Shown: positions 1-10,475 of the stretch, in pieces
How positions within the stretch are numbered: the first letter of the stretch is position 1
How the letters are laid out: each line of letters starts with the position of its first letter
NCBI GenBank assembly: GCA_963422465.1
Contig: OY730171.1
Coordinates: 3,844,001 to 3,908,000, forward strand
DNA length: 64,000 bases
Direction: 5' to 3'
Origin: Lichina pygmaea
Taxonomy: Eukaryota; Ascomycota; Lichinomycetes; Lichinales; Lichinaceae
Translations under genes and position numbers: made by a program
The notes under the pieces: model-generated
What the model was told of the DNA's origin: nothing
Database searches by the model: none
Seen by the model: the letters and a program-made list of their open reading frames with translations, nothing else

Positions 1-1521
1 GGGATAGCTGAGCCTCTCCTGGTGGGTCCTCTGGCTTGATGACATTCCAGTCTCTGTCGAGTGTATTAAGTTGCTGTCGGTGCACCTTGTTCTTTGAACG
101 ACAGTCTTTCGCCATGTGGCCTAGCTTGCCACAGGTATAGCACTTCAGTGCTTTCCCCTTTTTGTTGTTCCTTCCCTTCGTGAACCTTCCCTTGTGGTGG
201 ACTGCATCCAGTTCCATGGGTGCATAGCCATATGGATCATGTGGTGGTGCCTTGTTAGGCGGCTTGTAGTGGTTGCTCACATGCCATGCGGGGTGGCTGT
301 ATCCTCCGTCGTGGTGTTTCTCCATCGCTCGCTCGAATAGTTTGTCATTGATGTCAATTGCTTGTGTGATGAGTTCGTCCAGTGTGTTGACTGCTCGTCC
401 GTCAAAGGTGATTTCATCCTTCACGTTTTCCTTGAGTCCACGTCAGTACATGACCATCAGGGTGTTGTTGTCCCAGTCAGTCAGTACTGAGTATTGTTTG
501 AATTGCGTGGTGTACTCTGCGGCTGAGCGTTGTTGTTTGATGTGCTGGATCATTCGTATAGCCACTTTATCTTTGTTAGATGGTCCAAGGATCCTTTTGA
601 TCTCATCCTTGAATCACGTCCATTTTGTCATCCATTCTGTTGTGCTGTCGTGGTCTCCGTTCCCTGAGAGGTGTTTGTTGACGTAGGGTTTGATCCATCG
701 ATAAGCATTGCCTCTCATGTAAGTGGTTGCAAAGAGGGGCCACTTTTCCTTAGGCAGCTTTGTCTCTGGTTGGAATTGAAAGTAGACTTGGAGTTGCATG
801 AGCCAGTCGTCAACCTTGTTTCTTTTGCCGTAGAACAGGTCTGGCTTGGCAACACTAATCTTTCCATCTGGGAAGTTGGGGTTGGTTGCTCCTGAGGTAC
901 TCATCCTTGAGGGTCTTCAAAGTGTTGCGGTCTGTACCGTACTGTCCTATCCGAGTATAGGATTAGGGCGAGAGGTGGAAGGCGGGTTGGTTCTCGCAGG
1001 AGAGGAGTGTCAAGGAGTGCGAAGGGGTTTGGTGGAACGTGGTGGTGGTGACACCTGATCACAGCTTTGTACAAAGGATTGTATTGAAGTAGATCTAGTT
1101 GTCTGGATCACAACATGAGTTGAAGACGATTGTTCCATAAGGGAACTATCGCCAGACTATATAGTGCTGGCCTGTCGAGACAATCAAGATTGTCTCGACA
1201 GTCTTGACGTCGAGACGGGTGAGATTGTCTTGACAGTCCCACCATGTTATGCACCCTGCGTCAAGACTGGTGAGATTGTCTTGATGCTTCATGCATCATG
1301 CGTCAAGACTGGTGAGATTGTCTCGATGTTTCATGCATCATGCGTCGAGACTGGTGAGATTGTCTTGATGCTTCATGCATCATGCGTCAAGACTCCTGTG
1401 TGTGTCTCGACAGTCACGTGACCCCTTGTTGGTTGGTCACTTGACTTCCATGGTGTCCTCTTGCCTGGCCCGCGGCCTGATTGCCTATAAATGAGTGGCT
1501 CCCATCCCTGGGTCGTAACAT
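1..1521 (-). mobile_element. Ty3/gypsy-type LTR retrotransposon: 5' LTR and gag
   Basis: An LTR element read on the minus strand and cut by the left window edge. The probable 5' LTR spans about 1055-1521; it begins TGTTACGACC on the minus strand and holds a tandem repeat array. Gag starts near 904, has a retrotransposon-gag core, and carries a CCHC zinc knuckle (C-x2-C-x4-H-x4-C) near 95-150. The pol region and 3' LTR lie outside the window. The gag reading frame is broken here in more than one place, so it looks like a fossil. Its LTR abuts the gag of the next element, so it inserted later than that one. Family assignment rests on gag type and LTR start only. Confidence 0.75.
1211..1395. repeat. 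42-bp tandem repeats inside the LTR
   Basis: The block GGTGAGATTGTCT recurs at about 1219, 1269, 1311 and 1353; the last three are exactly 42 bp apart. Each unit holds the inverted pair TCAAGAC and GTCTTGA and the palindrome ATGCAT, so each could fold into a short hairpin. It lies in the upstream part of the LTR. Confidence 0.8.
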
Positions 1522-2796
1522 TTTCCAACTCTGGAGTAGTCTTAACAGTGGCAGACTTGGTGGTGGTTGTGGTGGTGGCAACAACAGGCATACTTTTCAC
1601 TAGACAGAAGGTTGAGACATGACCTTGGTTCCTATAGTAGAAGTAGAGGCCTTTACTTCAGTGATGTTCTCACTCTTCTGGTGTCAGCTTAGAGTGGCTG
1701 AGATCTATGGTAGGACTTGGTGGCTGTGGTGTGAAGACTGGCTTGATGAACCCTGGACACAGAACTGAAGCTCCTGACTGTGGAACTGAGGCTTGGGTGG
1801 GAGGTGCTTGACGTGGATGGCAAGAGTTGGCAGAAGTGGCATGCAACTGGTTATCCTGCAGCTGGCATTCCTCAACAAGCTTCTGATAGCTGATGTCCTT
1901 GAGGTTGATGCTGACAAGCTGCTTGGCAAGCTTTTCAGAGACAGCGCATTGAAGATAGTACTTCAAGACCTTGTTTTTGAAGCCTGTGCATGGAGTATAC
2001 TGATTGAACTCTGTGAAGAACTTGGCAAAGGAATAGTTGGCCTGACGCAAGGTGATGAGCTGCCTCTGAGCTAGGAACTCTGGGTCTGGGTTAGAGAAGG
2101 TGTTCTGGAGATCTTGGATGATGTTGTGCCAGTCAATGTACTGGCCAGCTGTGATCTTAGCTGAGATGTAGGACTGCACAGTGCCAGTCGTGCGTGAAAA
2201 GATGTACGCAATCTGTGATGTTTCTGTGGGGTACCAGTCAGTGTTGAATGTCATCTTGAGTGACAGTGACATGATGAAACTCTTAAGCTTCTCATACATG
2301 ATTTCTGTGTTTCCACCATCACCACTGAAGATCTCTGGGTCAGCAGTGTGTTCAGACTTGGACTTGGGAGTAGTGTTAGTAGCTTGAATTCACATGAACT
2401 CTGCAAACATGTTGTGAAGGAACTTGTTACTTCCAGCAACTGGCATAGCTTGGTCTGGTTGTTGAAACATGACAAGGATGTGAACATGGCTTGGTGAAGT
2501 GTGTTATGGTTGGGTAGGTCTTTCGTAGTGTGACAAGGCAATGGCAGAGCAGAACTCAAGCCTAACTGATTCAGTAACCTTGACCTGACTTGGCTTGAGA
2601 CTTGAGACTTGGATTGATGTACAAGACAAAAGACAAGGAAGGAAAAGAGAAAAGAAGAAGAGAAGAAGCTGGGGGAGCAGGAGAAGTTCTTATAGGCAGG
2701 GGATACAGCAGAGCAAACAGGCAACAGTGCAGATAGAACTTCCTGGCAAGGTGTGTGACTTGTGCCAGATATGCAACTGGGCCAGAACTGTGACAT
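1522..2796 (-). mobile_element. Second LTR-element fragment: gag
   Basis: A minus-strand gag-like coding region of a different LTR retrotransposon. The retrotransposon-gag core reads clearly from about 2330 to 1860, followed by a Pro/Gln-rich stretch and a zinc-knuckle-like segment near 1600-1640. On its 3' side it is cut by the LTR of the first element at 1521/1522. On its 5' side it is cut by LINE copy A at 2797. No LTR or pol part is visible. It is a broken, older fossil with several breaks. Confidence 0.65.
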
Positions 2797-5700
2797 CAAG
2801 CAGAAGCTCAGAGAGACTCAGAGGTGCACTCCCAGAAGTGCAAATTCTTTCTTCAAGATCAGCCAACTCTGGAGGAAAGCTACCAGCTAACTCCTTCAAG
2901 ATCTTTGATGCTGAGATGTCTGCATGAAAGACACAAAGCTGACACTTCTCCAGTATAATGTACCAAAAAGCCAATCAGTCCAAGAGCTACTGCTAGCAAC
3001 CTCAGCTCTCCAAGAGGTGGACATTATTGCACTTCAAGAGTCCTGGAAAAACTCTCACCTAGAAACAAGCACTTCAACTGTTTTCTCTTCCTTTCTTCCT
3101 CTCTACTGTTCAGAGATTGGCAGAACACTTTTTCTTATAAATAAAAATCTGAAACTCTCTTCTCTTCATCCTACCTTCTGGAATAAAGACTTTGTTTCTC
3201 TTGAAATCTACTTGGAAAACTCTTCTACTTCTCTTTGAGTACATAATCTCTACTTCACCCCATCAAGTCAAGAAAACTACACAGAGGTATCAGAAGCTCT
3301 TCTCTGTTTACTCCAAAATACTTTACAAGAACAAGGACAACATATTCTTCTCACAGACTCAAATCTTCACCACCCAGACTGGTCAAAGAAAAGAAGACTG
3401 TACTCTGAGACTGCAAACAAGTTTCAAGACCTAATGAAAGATTTAAATCTGGATTTAGCTATTGCACCTTTCACCCCTACCAGAGCAAGATCTCTTTCTG
3501 AAAAACTATGTTCTGCTATTGATCTGTTTTTTATTTCTTCTTCTCTTTCTAACTCTCTGATTTTCTCTAAAGTGGCTCTTCAGTTCTTTCATGGGTCTGA
3601 CCACAGACCTGTACTAACCTGCCTGGACCTGGATCCTCCAAGGAAAATCTGGAAACCAGAAAGAAACTGGAGAACACTGGACTCAAACCTTGCAAGAGTA
3701 GAGTGTGAGAAGCTACACCTGCCCTTCCACTTCCAAGACAAATATGAAGTGGATAAGTACTTGGAGTATCTTGACAACTTTCTCCAAGAAATAGCAAGCA
3801 AATCCACACAGCTCCAGAAGCAATCTGGCCACTCAGTTCCCTGGTGGAATCAAGAGATCCAAAACAAGGTTAAAGAGGAAAGAAGAGTAAGAAGAAAAGT
3901 GCAAAAAAGCAAGCAAGTCAAGAGGAACTTGAGCAAGCAACTAAGCTCAAGAAAAAGACAGTCAGAGATGGAAAACAGAACACTTTCAGACACCAAATCC
4001 ATGAGCTGGCCAGCTCTTCAAACTTCTGGAAGCTTGCAAAGTGGGGAAAATCCAAAGCCAACAAGACTCCTGATCTTTCTCTGGTTTCTGACCTGGAAAC
4101 ACAAGAAGGAATAGCTAAAACCTTTGAGGAAAAGACTAAAGCCTTCTCACAGCAGTTCTTTCCAAAAGCTCTAGTTCCAGAACCAGGCTCAGAAAGCTCC
4201 CAGACTATCTCTGAGATACAGCTCTCCCAGGAGGTAATATGTGAAGAAGTGGAGTAAATTCTGGCCAAGAAGAAACCTTTCACAGCAGGAGGGAGAGATA
4301 AGCTGCCAAATGGATTTCTGAGAGCTCTGGGGCCTAGGTTCTGCCAAGCTCTAGCTATTCTGACTTCAACATGCTGGAAACTAGAGTACTTCCCTGAAAG
4401 ATTTAAGAGTACAAAAACAGTCTGCTTGAGGAAACCTGGCAAGGGAACCTACAATCAAGCTAAAGCCTGGCGCCCTATAGCTCTGCTAAACACAACAGGC
4501 AAGCTGATGGAAGCTATTGCTGCAGCCAGACTAAGCAAGATAGCAGAAGAAGCTGGACTATTGCCAGATATCCAGATGGGCTTTAGGAAAGGAAGATCCA
4601 CAGAAGTAGCACTTTTCCTTCTAACCTCCCAAGTGGAAAAAGTCTGGAAGGAAGGCATGGTTGCATCCCTACTCTCACTGGATATCTCAGGAGCCTATGA
4701 CAGAGTTCTCCCCAAGATACTACAGCAAATTCTGAAAAGAAAAGGAATACCTGCCTGGCTAGCTTCCTGGATCTACTCCTTCTGTGATAAGCGCTCTACC
4801 ACTCTTGTCTTTGATGATTCTGAGTCTTGTTCAATTCCTATTCATTGTGGAGTTTCTCAAGGTTCTCCATTATCCTCTATTCTTTTTCTATTCTACATTT
4901 CTGAATTGCATGAGACTGTGCATACTCCCTCTTCTGGTGTATCTGCCCTGGGGTTTGCAGATGATACAAATCTGCTTGCTTTTGGTCACTCCTTGAAAAG
5001 TAACCTTCTGAAGTTAAAGAACACACACCTCAAATATGTATTATAGGCTGCAAGACATGGAATAGTCTTCTCTCCTGAGAAATATGAAATACTTCATTTT
5101 TCCAGAAGAAGATCAGACAATCTTCAGCTCAAGCTCAGACTGGGGAATGTGATTCTCAAACCAAAAGAAGAAGTGCGAGTACTTGGAGTGTACCTAGATG
5201 CAAAGCTCCACTGGCACAAACACCAGAGGATTATTCTTCAAAAAGCACAGAAAGCACTCTCTTCTCTTTCTAGAACTTCCTATTCTACTTGGGGCTTTCC
5301 AGTTCACACATCATGTCTGGTGTACACTGCTATACTGAGATCTCTACTGAGCTATGCAGTGGGGATCTGGTTTAACTCTCTAAGAAAATTCTCCAATATC
5401 TCTTCTGTTGTTTCATTTCCAAACAGATGCCTAAGACTTATTGGGGGTGCCTTCAAAGCCACTCCTTCTTTTCTATTAGAGAGTGAGCTTTTTCTTCTAC
5501 CTCTAGACCTATACTTTAAATTTCGCACTGCCTGTTTTCTTTCTTCTATTCAAAACTCCCCTCTCAAATACTTTCTTGACAGTATCTTTTCCACTATTTC
5601 CAGCTATGCCTCTCTCTTGAAGAAACCTTTAAAGGAATCCTCAACTATCTCTTCTAAGTGGAAATTCACTTGGTTAAGTCAAATAACTACTAACCAGGCT

Positions 5701-6346
5701 AGTTCAAAGAAAGAACTACAAAAGCTCTTTACTAAAGAGTGGGAAGACCAATGGGAAGAGAAGAAAAGAAGAAGCTATCCAGGCTGGCAGACTTTCTGTC
5801 AAAAGCCACACAAAAACAATCTGAAGCTCTACAAAGAGTTACAGAAAGCTGAGGCAAGTCTGCTACTGCAAATCAGGACTGGAAGAATTGGTCTGGCAAG
5901 TTTTCTTTTCAGAGCTGGAGTTCCTGACTTCCCTACCCCACTATGTGTGTGTGGCCAAGCAGAAGAAACTGCAAAACATATCACCTCTTCATGCTCTCTT
6001 TATTCAAGACAAAGACAACAAGTCTCTTTTAATCCCCAAGACTTCACCACTATTATTTCAAACCCAGAGCTACTACAGAAGTTCTTGTACTGGTTTATGT
6101 CTTTGAAAAGACTAAACCAGTTTAATCTAGCTTTCAAACTCCACTATTCCCAATCTAATACCTAGATTCTCTTCTCTTACCAGAAACTTCAAGATTCCTT
6201 TTGTTACATTCCCTAGTCACACCCTGCCTTCAGTTTTTATCCCTTCAAAGGTTTTCTGAAGGAGTTCACTATTAGCTAGAAGATCTGCATGGCTGTAAAG
6301 CTACTACCAGTGTAAGAATCAAATAAAAATAAAAAAAAATAAAAAA
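2797..6346 (+). mobile_element. LINE copy A (5'-truncated)
   Basis: A non-LTR retrotransposon on the plus strand. It starts inside ORF1 and keeps only the ORF1 tail. ORF2 begins at the ATG at 2924, overlapping the ORF1 stop. ORF2 carries an APE-type endonuclease, a reverse transcriptase (LSLDISGAYDRV, GVSQGSPLS, FADD) and a C-terminal Cys-His motif (C-x-C-x8-H-x4-C) near 5943-5995. The 3' end is an A/T tail of AAATAAA type. Frame breaks occur in the endonuclease and before the RT; an in-frame TAG near 5044-5046 separates the RT from the C-terminal part. It is nearly identical to copy C at 7052-10602, in the opposite direction. No target duplication was found. Confidence 0.9.
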
Positions 6347-7039
6347 GAAAACCTGGCAAGGAAATCTATAACCAAGCTAAAGCCTGGCACCCTATAGCTC
6401 TGCTAAACACAACTGGCAAGCTGATGGAAGCTATTACAGCAGCCAGACTAAGCAAGATAGCAGAAAAGGCTAAACTCTTGCCATAAATCCAGATACAGTT
6501 CAGGAAAGGCAGATCAACTGAATCAGCACTTTTCCTTCTAACTTCCCAAGTGGAAAAAGTCTGGGAAGAAGGCATGGTTGTATCTCTACTTTCTCTGGAC
6601 ATCTCAGAAGCATATAACAGAGTTCTTCCAGAGATTCTTCAAAAGATTCTGAAGAGAAAAGGAATTCCTTTCTGGCTAACTTCTTAGATCTTCTCTTTCT
6701 GTACCAGATATATCACCACTCTAGTTTTTGATGACTCTGAGTTCTCTTCTATTGCTATTCACTGTGGAGTTCCCCAAGATTCCCCTTTGTCTCCTATTCT
6801 TTTTCTATTCTATATTTCTGAACTTCATGAGACTGTACATTCTCCTACTACTGGTGTTTCTGCTCTGGGATTTGCAGATGATACAAATCTGCTTGTATTT
6901 GGACACTCTTAAAAGCAATCTTCTGAAGTTGAAGAACACATATCTTAAATGCCTATCTTGGGCTGCAAGACATGGAATAGTCTTCTCTCCTGAGAAATAT
7001 GAAATTCTTTATTTTTCCAGGAGAAGATCAGACAATCTG

Positions 7040-7051
7040 CAGCTTAAGCTT
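7040..7051. repeat. Target-site duplication of LINE copy C, left
   Basis: CAGCTTAAGCTT here is repeated exactly at 11088-11099. The last T may belong to the adjacent T-rich tail. Confidence 0.88.
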
Positions 7052-7232
7052 TTTTTTTTATTTTATTTATTTTATTTGATTCTTACACTGGTAGTAGCTT
7101 TACAGCCATGCAGATCTTCTAGCTAATAGTGAACTCCTTCAGAAAACCTTTGAAGGGATAAAAACTGAAGGCAGGGTGTGACTAGGGAATGTAACAAAAG
7201 GAATCTTGAAGTTTCTGGTAAGAGAAGAGAAT

Positions 7233-8351
7233 CTACGTATTGGATTGGGAATAGTGGAGTTTGAAAGCTAGATTAAACTGGTTTAGTCTTTTCAAAGACA
7301 TAAACCAGTACAAGAACTTCTGTAGTAGCTCTGGGTTTGAAATAATAGTGGTGAAGTCTTGGGGATTAAAAGAGACTTGTTGTCTTTGTCTTGAATAAAG
7401 AGAGCATGAAGAGGTGATATGTTTTACAGTTTCTTCTGCTTGGCCACACACACATAGTGGGGTAGGGAAGTCAGGAACTCCAGCTCTGAAAAGAAAACTT
7501 GCCAGACCAATTCTTCCAGTCCTGATTTGCAGTAGCAGACTTGCCTCAGCTTTCTGTAACTCTTTGTAGAGCTTCAGATTGTTTTTGTGTGGCTTTTGAC
7601 AGAAAGTCTGCCAGCCTGGATAGCTTCTTCTTTTCTTCTCTTCCCATTGGTCTTCCCACTCTTTAGTAAAGAGCTTTTGTAGTTCTTTCTTTGAACTAGC
7701 CTGGTTAGTAGTTATTTGACTTAACCAAGTGAATTTCCACTTAGGAGAGATAGTTGAGGATTCCTTTAAAGGTTTCTTCAAGAGAGAGGCATAGCTGGAA
7801 ATAGTGGAAAAGATACTGTCAAGAAAGTATTTGAGAGGGGAGTTTTGAATAGAAGAAAGAAAACAGGCAGTGCGAAATTTAAAGTATAGGTCTAGAGGTA
7901 GAAGAAAAAGCTCACTCTCTAATAGAAAAGAAGGAGTGGCTTTGAAGGCACCCCCAATAAGTCTTAGGCATCTGTTTGGAAATGAAACAACAGAAGAGAT
8001 ATTGGAGAATTTTCTTAGAGAGTTAAACCAGATCCCCACTGCATAGCTCAGTAGAGATCTCAGTATAGCAGTGTACACCAGACATGATGTGTGAACTGGA
8101 AAGCCCCAAGTAGAATAGGAAGTTCTAGAAAGAGAAGAGAGTGCTTTCTGTGCTTTTTGAAGAATAATCCTCTGGTGTTTGTGCCAGTGGAGCTTTGCAT
8201 CTAGGTACACTCCAAGTACTCGCACTTCTTCTTTTGGTTTGAGAATCACATTCCCCAGTCTGAGCTTGAGCTGAAGATTGTCTGATCTTCTTCTGGAAAA
8301 ATGAAGTATTTCATATTTCTCAGGAGAGAAGACTATTCCATGTCTTGCAGC
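7233..8351 (-). pseudogene. C-terminal part of LINE ORF2, after the TAG
   Basis: This open stretch lies in the same frame as the endonuclease/RT reading frame and directly follows its TAG at 8352-8354. It holds the RT thumb/connection region (VLGVYLDAKLHW, LSYAVGIWF) and a C-terminal C-x-C-x8-H-x4-C motif. A region with the RNase H signature (Asp-Gly-Ser type motifs) is not visible between them. No ATG opens the segment, so it would be made only by readthrough of the TAG or not at all. The same TAG stands in copy A. Confidence 0.75.
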
Positions 8352-10475
8352 CTATAATACATATTTGAGGTGTGTGTTCTTTAACTTCAGAAGGTTACTT
8401 TTCAAGGAGTGACCAAAAGCAAGCAGATTTGTATCATCTGCAAACCCCAGGGCAGATACACCAGAAGAGGGAGTATGCACAGTCTCATGCAATTCAGAAA
8501 TGTAGAATAGAAAAAGAATAGAGGATAATGGAGAACCTTGAGAAACTCCACAATGAATAGGAATTGAACAAGACTCAGAATCATCAAAGACAAGAGTGGT
8601 AGAGCGCTTATCACAGAAGGAGTAGATCCAGGAAGCTAGCCAGGCAGGTATTCCTTTTCTTTTCAGAATTTGCTGTAGTATCTTGGGGAGAACTCTGTCA
8701 TAGGCTCCTGAGATATCCAGTGAGAGTAGGGATGCAACCATGCCTTCCTTCCAGACTTTTTCCACTTGGGAGGTTAGAAGGAAAAGTGCTACTTCTGTGG
8801 ATCTTCCTTTCCTAAAGCCCATCTGGATATCTGGCAATAGTCCAGCTTCTTCTGCTATCTTGCTTAGTCTGGCTGCAGCAATAGCTTCCATCAGCTTGCC
8901 TGTTGTGTTTAGCAGAGCTATAGGGCGCCAGGCTTTAGCTTGATTGTAGGTTCCCTTGCCAGGTTTCCTCAAGCAGACTGTTTTTGCACTCTTAAATCTT
9001 TCAGGGAAGTACTCCAGTTTCCAGCATGTTGAAGTCAGAATAGCTAGAGCTTGGCAGAACCTAGGCCCCAGAGCTCTCAGAAATCCATTTGGCAGCTTAT
9101 CTCTCCCTCCTGCTGTGAAAGGTTTCTTCTTGGCCAGAATTTGCTCCACTTCTTCACATGTTACCTCCTGGGAGAGCTGTATCTCAGAGATAGTCTGGGA
9201 GCTTTCTGAGCCTGGTTCTGGAACTAGAGCTTTTGGAAAGAACTGTTGTGAGAAGGCTTTAGTCTTTTCCTCAAAGGTTTTGGCTATTCCTTCTTGTGTT
9301 TCCAGGTCAGGAACCAGAGGAAGATCAGGAGTCTTGTTGGCTTTGGACTTTCCCCACTTTGCAAGCTTCCAGAACTTTGAAGAGCTGGCCAGCTCATGGA
9401 TTTGGTGTCTGAAAGTGTTCTGTTTTCCATCTCTGACTGCCTTTTTCTTGAGCTTAGTTGCTTGCTCAAGTTCCTCTTGACTTGCTTGCCTTTTTTGCAC
9501 TTTTCTTCTTACTCTTCTTTCCTCTTTAACCTTGTTTTGGATCTCTTGATTCCACCAGGGAACTGAGTGGCCAGATTGCTTCTGGAGCTGTGTGGATTTG
9601 CTTGCTATTTCTTGGAGAAAGTTGTCAAGATACTCCAAGTACTCATCCACTTCATATTTGTCTTGGAAGTGGAAGGGCAGGTGTAGCTTCTCACACTCTA
9701 CTCTTGCAAGGTTTGAGTCCAGTGTTCTCCAGTTTCTTTCTGGTTTCCAGATTTTCCTTGGAGGATCCAGGTCCAGGCAGGTTAGTACAGGTCTGTGGTC
9801 AGACCCATGAAAGAACTGAAGAGCCACTTTAGAGAAAATCAGAGAGTTAGAAAGAGAAGAAGAAATAAAAGACAGATCAATAGAAGAACATGGTTTTTCA
9901 GAAAGAGATCTTGCTCTGGTAGGGGTGAAAGGTGCAATAGCTAAATCCAGATTTAAATCTTTCATTAGGTCTTGAAACTTGTTTGCAGTCTCAGAGTACA
10001 GTCTTCTTTTCTTTGACCAGTCTGGGTGGTGAAGATTTGAGTCTGTGAGAAGAATATGTTGTCCTTGTTCTTGTAAAGCATTTTGGAGTAAACAGAGAAG
10101 AGCTTCTGATGCCTCTGTGTAGTTTTCTTGACTTGATGGGGTGAAGTAGAGATTATGTACCCAAAGAGAAGTAGAAGAGTTTTCCAAGTAGATTTCAAGA
10201 GAAACAAAGTCTTTATTCCAGAAGGTAGGATGAAGAGAAGAGAGTTTCAGATTTTTATTAATAAGAAAAAGTGTTCTGCCAATCTCTGAACAGTAGAAAG
10301 GAAGAAAGGAAGAGAAAACAGTTGAAGTGCTTGTTTCTAGGTGAGAGTTTTTCCAGGGCTCTTGAAGTGCAATAATGTCCACCTCTTGGAGAGCTGAGGT
10401 TGCTAGCAGTAGCTCTTGGACTGATTGGCTTTTTTGCACATTATACTGGAGAAGTGTCAGCTTTGTGTCTTTCAT
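8352..10475 (-). CDS. LINE ORF2: endonuclease and reverse transcriptase
   Basis: An intact 707-residue reading frame. The APE-type endonuclease occupies about residues 1-230, with LLQYNV, the catalytic LQEPW, DSNLHHPDW and GSDHRPV motifs. The reverse transcriptase lies at about 430-700, with FRKGRSTE, LSLDISGAYDRV, GVSQGSPLS and the catalytic FADD. The product would nick target DNA and prime cDNA synthesis from the nick. The start ATG overlaps the ORF1 stop as ATGA, which suggests termination-reinitiation. It ends at a TAG after KNTHLKYVL, where diverged copies B and D read TGG, so ORF2 was longer in the ancestor. Whether this frame is expressed cannot be told from sequence. Confidence 0.9.
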   Translation of the reverse strand: MKDTKLTLLQYNVQKSQSVQELLLATSALQEVDIIALQEPWKNSHLETSTSTVFSSFLPFYCSEIGRTLFLINKNLKLSSLHPTFWNKDFVSLEIYLENSSTSLWVHNLYFTPSSQENYTEASEALLCLLQNALQEQGQHILLTDSNLHHPDWSKKRRLYSETANKFQDLMKDLNLDLAIAPFTPTRARSLSEKPCSSIDLSFISSSLSNSLIFSKVALQFFHGSDHRPVLTCLDLDPPRKIWKPERNWRTLDSNLARVECEKLHLPFHFQDKYEVDEYLEYLDNFLQEIASKSTQLQKQSGHSVPWWNQEIQNKVKEERRVRRKVQKRQASQEELEQATKLKKKAVRDGKQNTFRHQIHELASSSKFWKLAKWGKSKANKTPDLPLVPDLETQEGIAKTFEEKTKAFSQQFFPKALVPEPGSESSQTISEIQLSQEVTCEEVEQILAKKKPFTAGGRDKLPNGFLRALGPRFCQALAILTSTCWKLEYFPERFKSAKTVCLRKPGKGTYNQAKAWRPIALLNTTGKLMEAIAAARLSKIAEEAGLLPDIQMGFRKGRSTEVALFLLTSQVEKVWKEGMVASLLSLDISGAYDRVLPKILQQILKRKGIPAWLASWIYSFCDKRSTTLVFDDSESCSIPIHCGVSQGSPLSSILFLFYISELHETVHTPSSGVSALGFADDTNLLAFGHSLKSNLLKLKNTHLKYVL

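Noticed and set aside
1211-1395. CRISPR-like array
   Set aside because: Units abut with no unique spacers, lie inside an LTR, and the genome is eukaryotic.
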